DNA from: a virus
IMG/VR virus record: IMGVR_UViG_3300037493_005685
Location: 31,499 to 95,498 of that record
Direction: 5' to 3' (one strand)
DNA length: 64,000 nt
The stretch's first letter is position 1. Every line of letters begins with the position of its first letter. The notes under the pieces are model-generated. The model did not search any database, had not been told where the DNA came from, and saw only the letters and a program-made list of their open reading frames with translations. A program made the position numbers and the translations under genes. This document shows, piece by piece, positions 6,063 through 15,314 of the stretch.

Positions 6063-9000
6063 TCAATAGCGAGAGCGAGACGCGATAGCCTTGTTACCCA
6101 AGGATCTTTGTGAGGCAGCTAGACGAGCTTCTTCTAGCACACACTTAATTTGGACACTAACTCGTATTACAGGCAGCTTATCTAAGTCAGTTATTCCGTC
6201 TTCTTTTATCATCTTCATAGCTAATAAGTTAGCTCGGTTAGCAATAACAAACCAAGTGCGCCCAGGGCAGCATAACATAAGCTCGCGCCTATCATCCTCC
6301 GTTAGGTCCTTTCTATACAATCTAAGAATAGCCAAGTCTTCCTCGGTGCTGAAATGCAACCGCATTTTTTTGCCTTCAGAGTTACCGAGACGCTTGTTAA
6401 GCTCATAAGCAGCTTTATGGTCCTCTAATGCTTTTCTGCGACGAATAGCGGTGCTAGATTTAAAGGATAGTTTCTTAAATACAGAGAAGTCTAGATTTCG
6501 CCACTCGAGTAGAAAAGACTCAAAATCAGGTATGATGTCTTTAGGATTACCCTTACCTCCCCAATCCTGTGCCCCTAGAGTATCAAAGGCATCTAGGCTA
6601 AGAACAAAGCCTACACCTGAAAATAACCGCACAGCCTTGCAACTACCAATACGACGTCGTTCCTCTGTAAAGTCCTTCCCCCACCACTCAAGAAGGTCTT
6701 TCATGTCTGTGTACTTATCACGCTCTACCCAGTCATAAAAAGTCATGTAAAGCCAGCGGTTAGAAGTTTTTCTAGCGTCATCGGTGGCGAACTTAACTTT
6801 AAGTCTGTCTGATATTTTACGCGCGTAAACTACCGTAGGTTTGGGAGGTAGAATACCAAACCATTCATGTAGGTGCCGCCAAGGTAACGACACATAAGTC
6901 TGGTAACCTTTGTTTAGTACTTTAACAGGCATAACCAAACCATTACTACTCAAGGTGTGTTTGAGCTGGTAATGATTAAAACCAGAGCGAGTGTTAGGTT
7001 TTTTACCTGATTTAGGCACGGCGATAATTCTGTCTTTAACGGGCTGGAAAGTAGCTTTAGTACCGTTATGGCACTTACTGTATGCTCCCCTTACTAAAGA
7101 TAATACAGGCGAAATAGGCACACAGAAACATCTCTTCGTCTCTAATAGGTCAGACCCTCGTAAAATTGAGTTTTCATAATCAATCCAAATAGGGTGAAAC
7201 TTAGCCGCTAGTCCATCCGCCTCTAACTCCTCCAGCTCTGTGTAAAACATAGATTGCACCGGAATAGAACCGAACAGTAGGGGTACAATATTTCGGTTTA
7301 TTCTGTACAAGAACTCAGTGTAACGAAGCATAGAAACGCCGCTACCAGTAGCAGGATGCCACCCAAATAGCTCACACGCTTTTTCTGTTTTAAGTTTAAG
7401 TGCCCGTTTTACAGGGACCAAACCTTTAAGAAAAGTACCAAAATTACCGCAGTAAGAAAGAAAACGCATGTAGCGTGGAAGGTTAACGTACATATAAGGA
7501 CCCAGCTCAAAGATATCCTGGTACTTAGATTTCTTAACGACTTTAGTCTCTTTAGGTATGTTGTCATGCGCTACACCAATTTCTGCAGCTAATCTATACA
7601 AAGGAGTGGCGAAAAGAGACTCGTCATTCATACTGGTAGCACGAGGAACTCCTGGCCTAGATAGGTAGGAACCTAGCGCAGAAGCTAAGCTAGCAGTGTA
7701 AGCCATAAAGTATTCAGATGACTGCCTAGAACAACTGGGGGTGATGAGAGTTGAAGGCTCGTAGGCATCAGTACGCGCGTCATTTCCACTTAGTAACTTC
7801 CAAGTATTTGTAGCTAGGTAAGTAACAGCGGGTAATGTGCGTACAAAAGCACCTGAGGGCTCGCAGTGATTAGAAACACGACCAGTAAACTTATGGATAC
7901 TTACCGTAAAGTATAAACGATTAAAGGCATCCTCTAATGAGTCACTACCTACACAAGCCAAGTCACGTAAAACGTCAGCGGTCTCAGGAAACTCAACGAA
8001 ACTATCTTTCACTCTATTAAACAAGAAAGTGCGCGCGTCCTTTGACGAGCCTTGAGCATAACCAAAAATAGCCCCGAGGGATGTATAGATGTGACTCATG
8101 AATCTAACGTCACGTTTAAGTTTACGCAGAGCGGCGTATTCAGCTACGCCATACATTACGGCGTAACGTGTATGAGTAGTCACGTCTTCTGCGTACAAAC
8201 GGTCTACACCCTCACTCTCTATATGGACGTTGTTCCTACCAGGAAGAGCAGCTTTAGCACCGATAGAGGTAGCCCCTATATGGGATGGAATTTTTGCCTC
8301 TAAAGTACCCATAGAGTGGTCTAGGTAAGTACCAGCGTCGAACAGATAAGTACCAGACAAGAAGTCGTAACCATGGCGGGCAGAAGGAACAACACACATA
8401 AGTTGGTTCTTAATTAAGGAAGATAAACGAGACAGAGAAGTAGGGTCGTCTGATTTAAAGGTAAATCTCTCAGTGTGCAACCTGACCTTATTTAGATAGT
8501 CAGTTTGGGATGCCGAATAGTGAGAGACTAAACCAGGGTAATAAACATTGTATTTTTCAGCTTCAGATTGATAGACGCGGTAAAAGTTATGAGGAGTAAA
8601 GACACTGCGCTTATTGTGGTCGAACCACGCAGCAGAGTGTAGGTGCTTATTAGTAGCGAGGTAAGCGTATAACCGGGATAAGATACACTCATACGCAAAG
8701 GGATTGTAAGCCTTAACTAAAGGAAGCTGTAGCAGCAGTAGCCAACCCAGGGCAGAAGACGATGGGTAGGCGCAACTGACATCGGATTCCTCCGTAGCGT
8801 CAAACATCGCAGTTAGGTCCATCAGGGCATCTACAACAGAAAACGACATGGCAGGAGAACGGTCCACAGTGAAGAAGATACCTTCTGGGTGCAAGGAGCG
8901 CTTTACATATAGGGCGTTGTACCTATTCTTCGATCTCGCCCAATTCTGCAACGGATTCGTAGCAAAAACAGAGTCAAAGTAGGGGGCCTGCTCTCGGTAG

Positions 9001-9149
9001 GACCGTGTCAGGTAGGCTTCAAGTAACTGCAGAAGCTCTTCAGGATCGATGTTCGCTTGGATGTAGGCGTGCAGGGCCTCGGGGGACCGGCACGCCGCCT
9101 GGAGCAGTGAGGCCGCTTTGATATTCGAGATGAGTTCCACGTCGAACAA
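6063..9149 (-). CDS. Large orphan protein with SANT/Myb-like C-terminus (1028 aa)
   Basis: 1028 residues, the largest gene here, read away from the 9.15-11.18 kb noncoding region. No polymerase, helicase or nuclease motif seen. It is soluble-looking, Tyr/Leu/Arg rich and evenly charged. Near the C-terminus FSTEEDLAILRLYRKDL..GRTWFVIANRA resembles a SANT/Myb-type three-helix DNA-binding domain, and the tail is basic. It could be a DNA-binding or host-takeover protein acting at the adjacent region. Start ATG at 9149; the A/T-rich codon choice differs from the GC-richer virion genes. Confidence 0.8.
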   Translation of the reverse strand: MFDVELISNIKAASLLQAACRSPEALHAYIQANIDPEELLQLLEAYLTRSYREQAPYFDSVFATNPLQNWARSKNRYNALYVKRSLHPEGIFFTVDRSPAMSFSVVDALMDLTAMFDATEESDVSCAYPSSSALGWLLLLQLPLVKAYNPFAYECILSRLYAYLATNKHLHSAAWFDHNKRSVFTPHNFYRVYQSEAEKYNVYYPGLVSHYSASQTDYLNKVRLHTERFTFKSDDPTSLSRLSSLIKNQLMCVVPSARHGYDFLSGTYLFDAGTYLDHSMGTLEAKIPSHIGATSIGAKAALPGRNNVHIESEGVDRLYAEDVTTHTRYAVMYGVAEYAALRKLKRDVRFMSHIYTSLGAIFGYAQGSSKDARTFLFNRVKDSFVEFPETADVLRDLACVGSDSLEDAFNRLYFTVSIHKFTGRVSNHCEPSGAFVRTLPAVTYLATNTWKLLSGNDARTDAYEPSTLITPSCSRQSSEYFMAYTASLASALGSYLSRPGVPRATSMNDESLFATPLYRLAAEIGVAHDNIPKETKVVKKSKYQDIFELGPYMYVNLPRYMRFLSYCGNFGTFLKGLVPVKRALKLKTEKACELFGWHPATGSGVSMLRYTEFLYRINRNIVPLLFGSIPVQSMFYTELEELEADGLAAKFHPIWIDYENSILRGSDLLETKRCFCVPISPVLSLVRGAYSKCHNGTKATFQPVKDRIIAVPKSGKKPNTRSGFNHYQLKHTLSSNGLVMPVKVLNKGYQTYVSLPWRHLHEWFGILPPKPTVVYARKISDRLKVKFATDDARKTSNRWLYMTFYDWVERDKYTDMKDLLEWWGKDFTEERRRIGSCKAVRLFSGVGFVLSLDAFDTLGAQDWGGKGNPKDIIPDFESFLLEWRNLDFSVFKKLSFKSSTAIRRRKALEDHKAAYELNKRLGNSEGKKMRLHFSTEEDLAILRLYRKDLTEDDRRELMLCCPGRTWFVIANRANLLAMKMIKEDGITDLDKLPVIRVSVQIKCVLEEARLAASQRSLGNKAIASRSRY

Positions 9150-11182
9150 ACCTTTCTAGTATGTAGGCAGAAATACTACAGAACCATACTTGTAGGTACA
9201 CTGCCAAACCGGACCATTTTGTAGCTTGAAACTTGTACCAGATGCAACTAAATTTTTTAGGCTAAACAGGGGTAGAGGACATTAAGTTGTTTAGTACCCC
9301 TTAAAGAGTTAATAGATTTATGTCCATGTTATAGATTTAAAAGATACTCAAGTGTCACACGGTTATTAAAAAGTATGTGAGCTACAAGATACGATTAATA
9401 CAGGCTTAGCCAGTAAAAAAGAGGGCTTACAAACTTATTCTGTTAAAACGTGAAAAACAGACATCGGTACAAGCCGAATAAGTCGTTAAGGAGGCTAAAC
9501 AAGCAACAAAGAAAACGTAATGAAAACCAGAAAGGACAATGATTACGCTAAAGGGTAACGATTAATAAGGCGATACAAAAGGTACGATACAAACCGATTT
9601 AGTGGGTACGTTTGAGAAAGGGCCAGGTAGAAAAAAAAGAAGAACAAAAACAAGGCGAGAGGGAGCAAGCATCGTGTTTTGTAAGTATGAGACTAAGTAG
9701 TCAAGTAACAACAAAGCAACAACAAAATAACTAATAATTACAGTTAGTTAAAGGCCAAAAAGGGCGTACACGTCTTAGCAACGTAACCCCTTGTCTCTCG
9801 GTACATACATAAGGTCAACCAATAGAGGACGAACACGAACGCACCCCTCCGGACAGAATTCGCACCTACATGTAGGGACATGTCAGTACGATGTATGTAT
9901 GCAGAGCGTTTTTTTCGTGATTGGGGGGGCTTTGTTATGTAAAGAGGGAGTATTAAATAGATTGCCAAGATTTTTAGAGCAATTTCGCACCGTCTCCAAC
10001 CTTGAAAATAGGCCAAGGGAAGCCTTCCTTTTCCCAGGAAAACCCCAACAACCCAACGGCGCAACGGCTCTAGCGGCCCTTCAAAGAAGGGGGGCACCTG
10101 CTGAAGACTAACGAAGTACTCATAGCAAGATAAGGCCCGGAGAACCGACCCTACAAGAGTAGCCAACAGACTTATCCGAAGAAGCGTATCCAAGAGTACC
10201 TTTAAAAAGGGCCTAATAAGGGAAAACAGGGATACACAGTCAAATAGGAACAGTATGAGATACTAATGGATAACGAGAAATGAAAAACGAATTTATAGTG
10301 AACTAACCACTACTTACATACTATCTTATAGATTAAAAATAGTAGTAGTAGGGCTATCTGGCCTTTATCCCATCCACTCACGTTTCTCTTTGTTTCGCTG
10401 CATTTCCCTACCTTTTCTGTGGGCTGACAAGCCTTACCTACCATTCCAACACTGCTAACCTACAGCCCTCACTTATCTTCGACTACCTCTGTCTCTAGTT
10501 TTAGCTCTTCTTCGCCGGTTTTTTACCCTCACCCTCTACCTTCGTTATGCTCGTACTGTTCTAGGGCGACTTTGACCCTCGACAAACCTGGCAAATATCC
10601 CTTCGTATCCTCTTGACCCTTTCTCGTGCAATATCCTTGTCTTACCTTGCCTGTTTTTGTGCGGTACGAACTATTGTAGGTAAATAGGCAAAAGCTGCAT
10701 ACTTAAATTGAGGCTTACATTTTCGCTGAAACCTTTGTAATCCTGCACCTTTACGTGTTATGTACCTTTCATTTGTGCAATTTGTCTTATGCTCCTTCTG
10801 CATTTCGTGTGAGTGTCCTACTGCCTATATTCGAGTACACAGTTCTTTTAAGTCTTTATCTGCCGATACAGCGCCGTTATATAACTTTTTAGCCTCTGGC
10901 TCAGCTCCCTACTTTTCTTATAGCCTTGGTATGTTCGAGTAACATTTAGGTTGTTAGTCCCTACTTCGACTGGTCGGGCTCCATTACTTTCGTCCTACTT
11001 TTCGGTGTACCAATTATAACGGATAGCGCGTATGCATGGAATCCGGTTCCACTGTTCTTGCCTCTTTGGTTACTTGTTCGGTCCAATCCCCCTTGGCTCC
11101 CCCCTCTACCGTATATAATTTTTTGACTACCTATACTTACACGTAGGTTTATTCCCTCCCTTATCCTACTGTGTTACTTAGG
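9150..11182. other. 2-kb noncoding region with purine/pyrimidine switch
   Basis: No convincing gene over about 2 kb. On the + strand, 9.40-9.76 kb is purine and A rich with little T. From about 10.33 to 11.15 kb the + strand is strongly pyrimidine rich (long C/T tracts, few G). Transcripts leaving the centre (about 10.3 kb) in either direction would both be pyrimidine rich. Genes also diverge here (- to the left, + to the right). Candidate origin, divergent noncoding leaders or packaging signal; the sequence alone cannot decide. A CCCCAACAACCCAACGGC copy lies at 10043-10060. Confidence 0.6.
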
Positions 11183-11482
11183 TTATTTACGGCAAGCCTT
11201 GCAGACATTACGAACGCGGCTATCATCCAGAAGTACTTCGAGTGTCTCTATATCGAGCAGACCGTCTTCCAGGCGCTGCTTCATCACGCAGCCACATACC
11301 GCACATACCCATTGTGTGTAGAAGCACTTGTGACGGACGGAGTATCTCAGACGTGGTATGAGGGAGATTTGCTGTCGCACATAGTGTTCAAAGAGCATAC
11401 CATGTACGCCAATGTACAACAGGGCCAGCACAGATACCCCAAGAGCCCAGTAATCCACGTATGTCGCCACGTCAGCATCCAC
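11183..11482 (-). CDS. Membrane protein with zinc ribbon
   Basis: About 100 residues; likely a GTG start near 11482 after GGGGAG, with a TTG at 11542 as the longer option. One transmembrane helix (YWALGVSVLALLYIGVHGML) is followed by a zinc-ribbon-like tail with CAVCGC and, 30 residues later, CKAC. The opposite strand is also open (11171-11515), but it lacks such motifs. Function unknown. Confidence 0.55.
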   Translation of the reverse strand: MDADVATYVDYWALGVSVLALLYIGVHGMLFEHYVRQQISLIPRLRYSVRHKCFYTQWVCAVCGCVMKQRLEDGLLDIETLEVLLDDSRVRNVCKACRK

Positions 11483-11598
11483 ATCTCCCCGGATAGCCCC
11501 TTGAACAAAGCATAGTTCACCTTTGTGACCCCCACAGCCCAAACGGCCCTTACATCTCTTGTCTTCTACGTACGTCGTTTTCGACGTAGACTTTCTCT

Positions 11599-13683
11599 AT
11601 GCAAAGACATCAATCCCACAGAGACGACGAGCCGTTTGACCTCTTTACGAAGTTGGACCCTGAGAATCCTTTGCACGTGTGGAATGACGCTGCCAACGAC
11701 ACGACAGAGGGTCGTCAGCGTTTATTGATAGACGGCCCTTACGTTAAGCGCGCCTATGACTTTCAGGGAAACCTGCGTCGTTTCTTTAAGCCCAACCCTT
11801 ACAAGAAGATGCCCCTTGAGGCTCTGAGCGACATTAAGCCTTCCAGCTTCGAGGGCAAGCACCCTGACGACTTCTTGTTCTATAACAAGGCTCTTAACAA
11901 GAACATCGATGCTCTTAGTGAAGAGGACCTAGCTGCCTTCTATCACGGGCACAAGCAAAAGGTGCAGGCTGCCCAAGAAGCCGTTGACCAAGAGGCCGCT
12001 GAGCAAGCCGCAGCTGAAGAGGCAAGGGTACAGGCCCTCCTTCAAGAGCACATCACCAAGTCCAACAAGGCCACTCACAACGTTGGCACCGATGTGATGC
12101 TTGGCACAGGTGGTCTTGGTGCAGGTCTTTACGGCGGAAAGAAGGTCTATGACACTCTGAGAGAGAAGGGTGCGGCTGCTCCTCCCACTCCTACCGAGGC
12201 TGCTCTCTTCTTGAAAGACGCCATCAAGAAGCTGACGTTGTTTCATCCTGAGAAGTTAACAAGCCCAAGGGACCTAGATTCGCTTGGAGCCCATGTACGA
12301 GAGTACGTTGCAGCTCTTCCTCCTGAGGTTAAAGCTCAGATTAACCATCTTCACGGTGACTTTGAGGCTGGGCATGCTACTGCGCATGACATCTTAAAGG
12401 GCAACATTCCGGCTCCACCCATTAAGGCTGCTCCCCCACAACCCCAACAGCCCAAACAACATAACGACGCTAGCAGCTCATCCACCTCTAGCGACGCCGC
12501 CCCCTCCAAATCCAAGTGGCCCTTGTACACAGTTTTAGGTGTAGGCGGTGCTGGGCTTCTTGGGGGTGCGGGGGCTGTTGGGCATCACCTATACAAAGAA
12601 CGTGAGGCTGAGAATATGTTAAACAAAGAATCCGAGGAGCAACCCCTCAGCGAAGAGCAAATACAGACCCTACGCCTTATGTCTCTCACCCCAGAGCAGA
12701 GGGCTATGTACATGCAGGTTAACCCTGCTGGAGTACCAAAGATGGCAACCAATATGACGCCCGAGCATCTTAAGTCTCTTAGAGACGTGGATAAGAAGCA
12801 GGACAAGACCAAGTACCTACCCAAGAAGGTGCGGGGCATTCGGGAGGAATCCAAAGAAGCAGGCGTACGTGACTTCGTAAGCCGCCACCTAGGGCGCAAG
12901 AGCGAAGAGTTTATCCAAGGCCGCAAGGCTCTTGATGTGGCTGCCAAGGCTAAGAACGAAGAAGACCTCTTGGCCGCTTATGCCAAGAAGCGCGGTCTGC
13001 ATGTGGACGAGAAGGGTGTGATTGGTAACCCACCTGCCCCTAAGGAGCCAGGGTTCCTACAACGTAACAAATGGCCGCTAGGTATGGCGGCTGCTGGAGC
13101 TGGAGGTCTGTATATGCTCAACCAACAAGACAAGATGAGTTCCTACGACGAAACCCTATGCCGCCTGGGCCTAGCCAAGCTGGCTGCCAAGATGCCGCCG
13201 CCTATTCCATTGAAGGCAAAGGGGCCTGCCGCCTCGAAGGGCAAGCCCTTCTTCACTCCTTCTCAGTCCACCGCCGCTAAGAAGATGAGTGGTCCTGCTC
13301 CGGCTAAAGCTCCTTGGGAAGAAGCCCAAGATGTAAAGCTGTCCTTTGATAGGGGTTACGTTGACGCTCTTGCTTCTCTTAAGCTCGCTGGCGCTATGGC
13401 ACAGATGCTAAAGAAGGCGCCTATCCATAGTGGCGCAGCTCCCAAAGCGTATGCTGAAGGCTTTGGTGTGAGAGCTGCTAAGCCGGTGCAAGGGCCAGGA
13501 GCTGTGGATAAGGTTAAGGGTGCTGTGAGCGGTGCTGCTGATAAGGCTAAGAGCACCTGGGACAAGATGCCTACCTGGGGTAAGGGCATGGCTGCAGGTG
13601 GAGCGGGCCTAGGGCTGTTGGGAGCGGGTGCTGGCGTAGGCTCTGCTATGTCTTCTCCTGCTCCGGTTATCGTTAACCATTAA
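11599..13683 (+). CDS. Modular glycine-zipper polyprotein-like protein (694 aa)
   Basis: 694 residues made of repeated units: polar helical N-terminus (1-165); zipper (LGTGGLGAGLYGGKKV); linker and Pro/Gln stretch; KSKWPLYTVLGVGGAGLLGG zipper; charged helical part with EAGVRDFVSRHLG; RNKWPLGMAAAGAGGLYML zipper; then MSSYDETLCRLGLAKLAAKM and LSFDRGYVDALASLKLAGAM, two internal copies of the N-terminal module that starts other proteins; final PTWGKGMAAGGAGLGLLGAG zipper. It looks like several family members fused, perhaps cut by the head protease. Downstream gene begins 12 nt after the stop. Function inferred as virion/membrane only. Confidence 0.8.
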   Translation: MQRHQSHRDDEPFDLFTKLDPENPLHVWNDAANDTTEGRQRLLIDGPYVKRAYDFQGNLRRFFKPNPYKKMPLEALSDIKPSSFEGKHPDDFLFYNKALNKNIDALSEEDLAAFYHGHKQKVQAAQEAVDQEAAEQAAAEEARVQALLQEHITKSNKATHNVGTDVMLGTGGLGAGLYGGKKVYDTLREKGAAAPPTPTEAALFLKDAIKKLTLFHPEKLTSPRDLDSLGAHVREYVAALPPEVKAQINHLHGDFEAGHATAHDILKGNIPAPPIKAAPPQPQQPKQHNDASSSSTSSDAAPSKSKWPLYTVLGVGGAGLLGGAGAVGHHLYKEREAENMLNKESEEQPLSEEQIQTLRLMSLTPEQRAMYMQVNPAGVPKMATNMTPEHLKSLRDVDKKQDKTKYLPKKVRGIREESKEAGVRDFVSRHLGRKSEEFIQGRKALDVAAKAKNEEDLLAAYAKKRGLHVDEKGVIGNPPAPKEPGFLQRNKWPLGMAAAGAGGLYMLNQQDKMSSYDETLCRLGLAKLAAKMPPPIPLKAKGPAASKGKPFFTPSQSTAAKKMSGPAPAKAPWEEAQDVKLSFDRGYVDALASLKLAGAMAQMLKKAPIHSGAAPKAYAEGFGVRAAKPVQGPGAVDKVKGAVSGAADKAKSTWDKMPTWGKGMAAGGAGLGLLGAGAGVGSAMSSPAPVIVNH

Positions 13684-13695
13684 AGGATGACTACC

Positions 13696-14196
13696 ATGAC
13701 ACCCAACAACGTAAAACAGGCATACGAGCTCGGTTACAACGACGTGCTCGAGTCGCTCCATCTCAAAGAAGCTGGCTTCTTCATGAACATGGCTGGTAAG
13801 GCCCGAGATCTAGGGTCTCGTGCAATGGGCGCTAGCCCTGGACATGTGGCAGCCCGTAGAACAGCTATTAACGAAGGCCGGGCAGCTGTCCAAGGGGCAA
13901 AAGAGACGAGTCAGCTTGCTGCCACCAAGGGCAAGTTCGAGCAGAAGGTACAGAAGATTCAGGGCGGTGCTCCCACTACTCCCCCAGCTGCTGGTGCAAC
14001 GCCTACCCCGGCTGCTGGCGCTGAAGGCGCTGCCACTGGTGCGGCAGACAAAGCCAAGGGTTGGTGGGCGCAGCGTTCTCCGTGGGCTAAGGCAGGTATT
14101 GGAGCTGCTGTGGGTCTGCCCATTGCTGGTGGCCTCTACGCCGCTGGTGGTATGAATCCTCCCCGGCCTCAGCAGTATCCTCCGCAGCAGCAGTAA
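13696..14196 (+). CDS. Glycine-zipper protein, YELGY module
   Basis: 166 residues from the ATG at 13696; AAAGG lies 9 nt before it, and the ATG at 13687 is too close. The N-terminal VKQAYELGYNDVLESLHLKEA is the shared module. A Pro/Ala linker follows, then KGWWAQRSPWAKAGIGAA and a zipper (VGLPIAGGLYAAGG) close to the C-terminal units of the 694-residue protein. Ends in a Pro/Gln tail. Co-transcribed with 11599-13683. Confidence 0.8.
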   Translation: MTPNNVKQAYELGYNDVLESLHLKEAGFFMNMAGKARDLGSRAMGASPGHVAARRTAINEGRAAVQGAKETSQLAATKGKFEQKVQKIQGGAPTTPPAAGATPTPAAGAEGAATGAADKAKGWWAQRSPWAKAGIGAAVGLPIAGGLYAAGGMNPPRPQQYPPQQQ

Positions 14197-14218
14197 GCCT
14201 CAAAACAAAAAAAAGAAA

Positions 14219-14250
14219 GGGAACGCACACACCATTGTGTGGTTCCCCTT
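14219..14250. terminator. Bidirectional hairpin terminator
   Basis: GGGAAC...GTTCCC hairpin with inner CACAC/GTGTG pairs, preceded on + by an A-rich run that becomes a T-run on -. It separates the convergent genes ending at 14196 and 14276. Confidence 0.65.
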
Positions 14251-14275
14251 CTGCTAGGCAAGGAGGCGCGCGTTG

Positions 14276-14593
14276 TTACGCGGCCTTCTTCTCCTTGGCA
14301 GCCGCAGCCGCCGCCTTGTCGCGGGCTTCGGCTTCCTTCTCGAGGCGCTTGTTGAGGGCCTTGAGCTCGACCTTGTGGTTGGCGCTGTCCTCGATGTCCG
14401 CGAGTTCCAACTTCCTGATACGGGAGTTGGACTGCAGAATCTCTTCGAAGGCCAGTCTGTCCGCGAGGACTTCCTGCTTTGCCGACCTCTTGAAGATGCT
14501 GTTGCCTCCGATGAGGCCCAATTTCTTCGCGAGGTACATGGCGCCGACCGTGGACAGAGCGATTACGATAACCGTTGCGATTGTTTTGAACAT
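14276..14593 (-). CDS. Small membrane-anchored coiled-coil protein
   Basis: 105 residues from the ATG at 14593, with AAGGAGTCTCTC upstream. N-terminal transmembrane helix (TIATVIVIALSTVGAMYLA), then a charged helix ending in an Ala/Lys-rich tail (DKAAAAAAKEKKAA). An in-frame extension to 14692 is less likely. Preceded by a class 1 promoter motif. Unknown function. Confidence 0.75.
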   Translation of the reverse strand: MFKTIATVIVIALSTVGAMYLAKKLGLIGGNSIFKRSAKQEVLADRLAFEEILQSNSRIRKLELADIEDSANHKVELKALNKRLEKEAEARDKAAAAAAKEKKAA

Positions 14594-14673
14594 GAGAGAC
14601 TCCTTGATGTCCCCCCTAACCACGGCCTTAACCGGGGGAGGGACTGCAGGGGGATGTCTAATCCCCATTGTTT

Positions 14674-14694
14674 CTACATTATCTTTTACCAAGG
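14674..14694 (-). promoter_or_regulatory. Promoter motif class 1
   Basis: Minus strand CTTGGTAAAAGATAATGTAG, nearly the same as 15253-15276 (TTGGTAAAAGAGTATGTAG). About 80 nt before the ATG at 14593. Confidence 0.5.
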
Positions 14695-14782
14695 AATAGG
14701 GTCTGTTTCTGACGTTTAGGGGGGGAGGGGGGGGTACCCCCTCCCAGAGGCAAAAGCAGAGCCCTTTCGGGGTGCTTTAGGC

Positions 14783-14803
14783 TCTCTTACCTCCCGGTAA
14801 GAG
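14783..14803 (-). terminator. Hairpin terminator
   Basis: TCTCTTACC / GGTAAGAGA stem with a CCC-type loop, just past the stop of 14809-15198. The G/C-rich tract at 14720-14750 (GGGGGGGAGG... with CCCCCTCCC) is a further possible structure. Confidence 0.55.
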
Positions 14804-14808
14804 AACCC

Positions 14809-15198
14809 CTAGATTCCGTGGGAGACGAGGGGATTAACCTCGATCTCCAAAGAGGCAGGTGCCGTGGCGGCGGCCTTTTTGGCGGCTTTGGCAGCTGCCA
14901 TTCGGGCACTGAATTCTGCGTCTCTGGCCTTCGCAACTGCCTCTTCCGCCTCATCCTCAGCTTCTTCCACCGCCTCGCAAACCGCCGAGGAGACGGACTT
15001 CCCTAGGTTGGAGAATCCTTTCTTTACCTCGGCCACGATGGCCGGGAGGCATGCCGAGAAGTCCGCGACCTCTTCGGCCAGGTCACAACCGGAGATATCG
15101 CTGCCGAAGCGCAGCATCGCGTTCATGGAGCAGGAGCCCGGCGCCGTCTTCGGCAGCTGGGCCAATACGAACAGGATGGGGTTCGGGTTGTAACGCAT
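14809..15198 (-). CDS. Ala/Glu-rich hypothetical protein
   Basis: 129 residues; start ATG 15198 after GGAGGTGTAACC. N-terminal part contains four Cys and may be folded. Residues 75-115 form a long Ala/Glu/Lys helix (EEAEDEAEEAVAKARDAEF..AAAKAAKKAAA), like the tail of the next gene. Behind a class 1 promoter. No family recognised. Confidence 0.7.
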   Translation of the reverse strand: MRYNPNPILFVLAQLPKTAPGSCSMNAMLRFGSDISGCDLAEEVADFSACLPAIVAEVKKGFSNLGKSVSSAVCEAVEEAEDEAEEAVAKARDAEFSARMAAAKAAKKAAATAPASLEIEVNPLVSHGI

Positions 15199-15252
15199 GG
15201 TTACACCTCCAAGTAGGGACGCAGCTTTCAAGCCCCTATAGCTCGAAATGGT

Positions 15253-15276
15253 CCTACATACTCTTTTACCAAAAAA
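15253..15276 (-). promoter_or_regulatory. Promoter motif class 1
   Basis: Minus strand TTTTGGTAAAAGAGTATG, about 55 nt before the ATG at 15198. Confidence 0.5.
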
Positions 15277-15302
15277 GAGGCTCCTTTACGGTGTAAAGGA
15301 AC
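15275..15302 (-). terminator. Rho-independent terminator
   Basis: On the minus strand TCCTTTAC-ACC-GTAAAGGA is followed by GCCTCTTTTTT. It closes the small gene 15315-15476, and the promoter of the next gene starts in its T-run. Confidence 0.7.
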
Positions 15303-15314
15303 CCCTCCTAGGGC

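Noticed and set aside
9791-10111. 106-residue plus frame in the same zone
   Set aside because: Overlaps the minus frame, no ribosome binding site, Arg/Pro-rich chance-like sequence.
9744-10193. 149-residue minus frame with hydrophobic stretches (TTG start, AAAGG upstream) in the noncoding zone
   Set aside because: The strand is pyrimidine-rich there, which by itself yields long frames of hydrophobic codons; the region also holds other open frames. Not strong enough to call.
11171-11515. 114-residue plus frame
   Set aside because: The opposite strand encodes a membrane helix plus CxxC pairs; this frame has no motif.
14720-14750. G-rich tract as possible G-quadruplex
   Set aside because: It can fold equally as a GGGG/CCCC hairpin between gene end and promoter; no basis to prefer a quadruplex.
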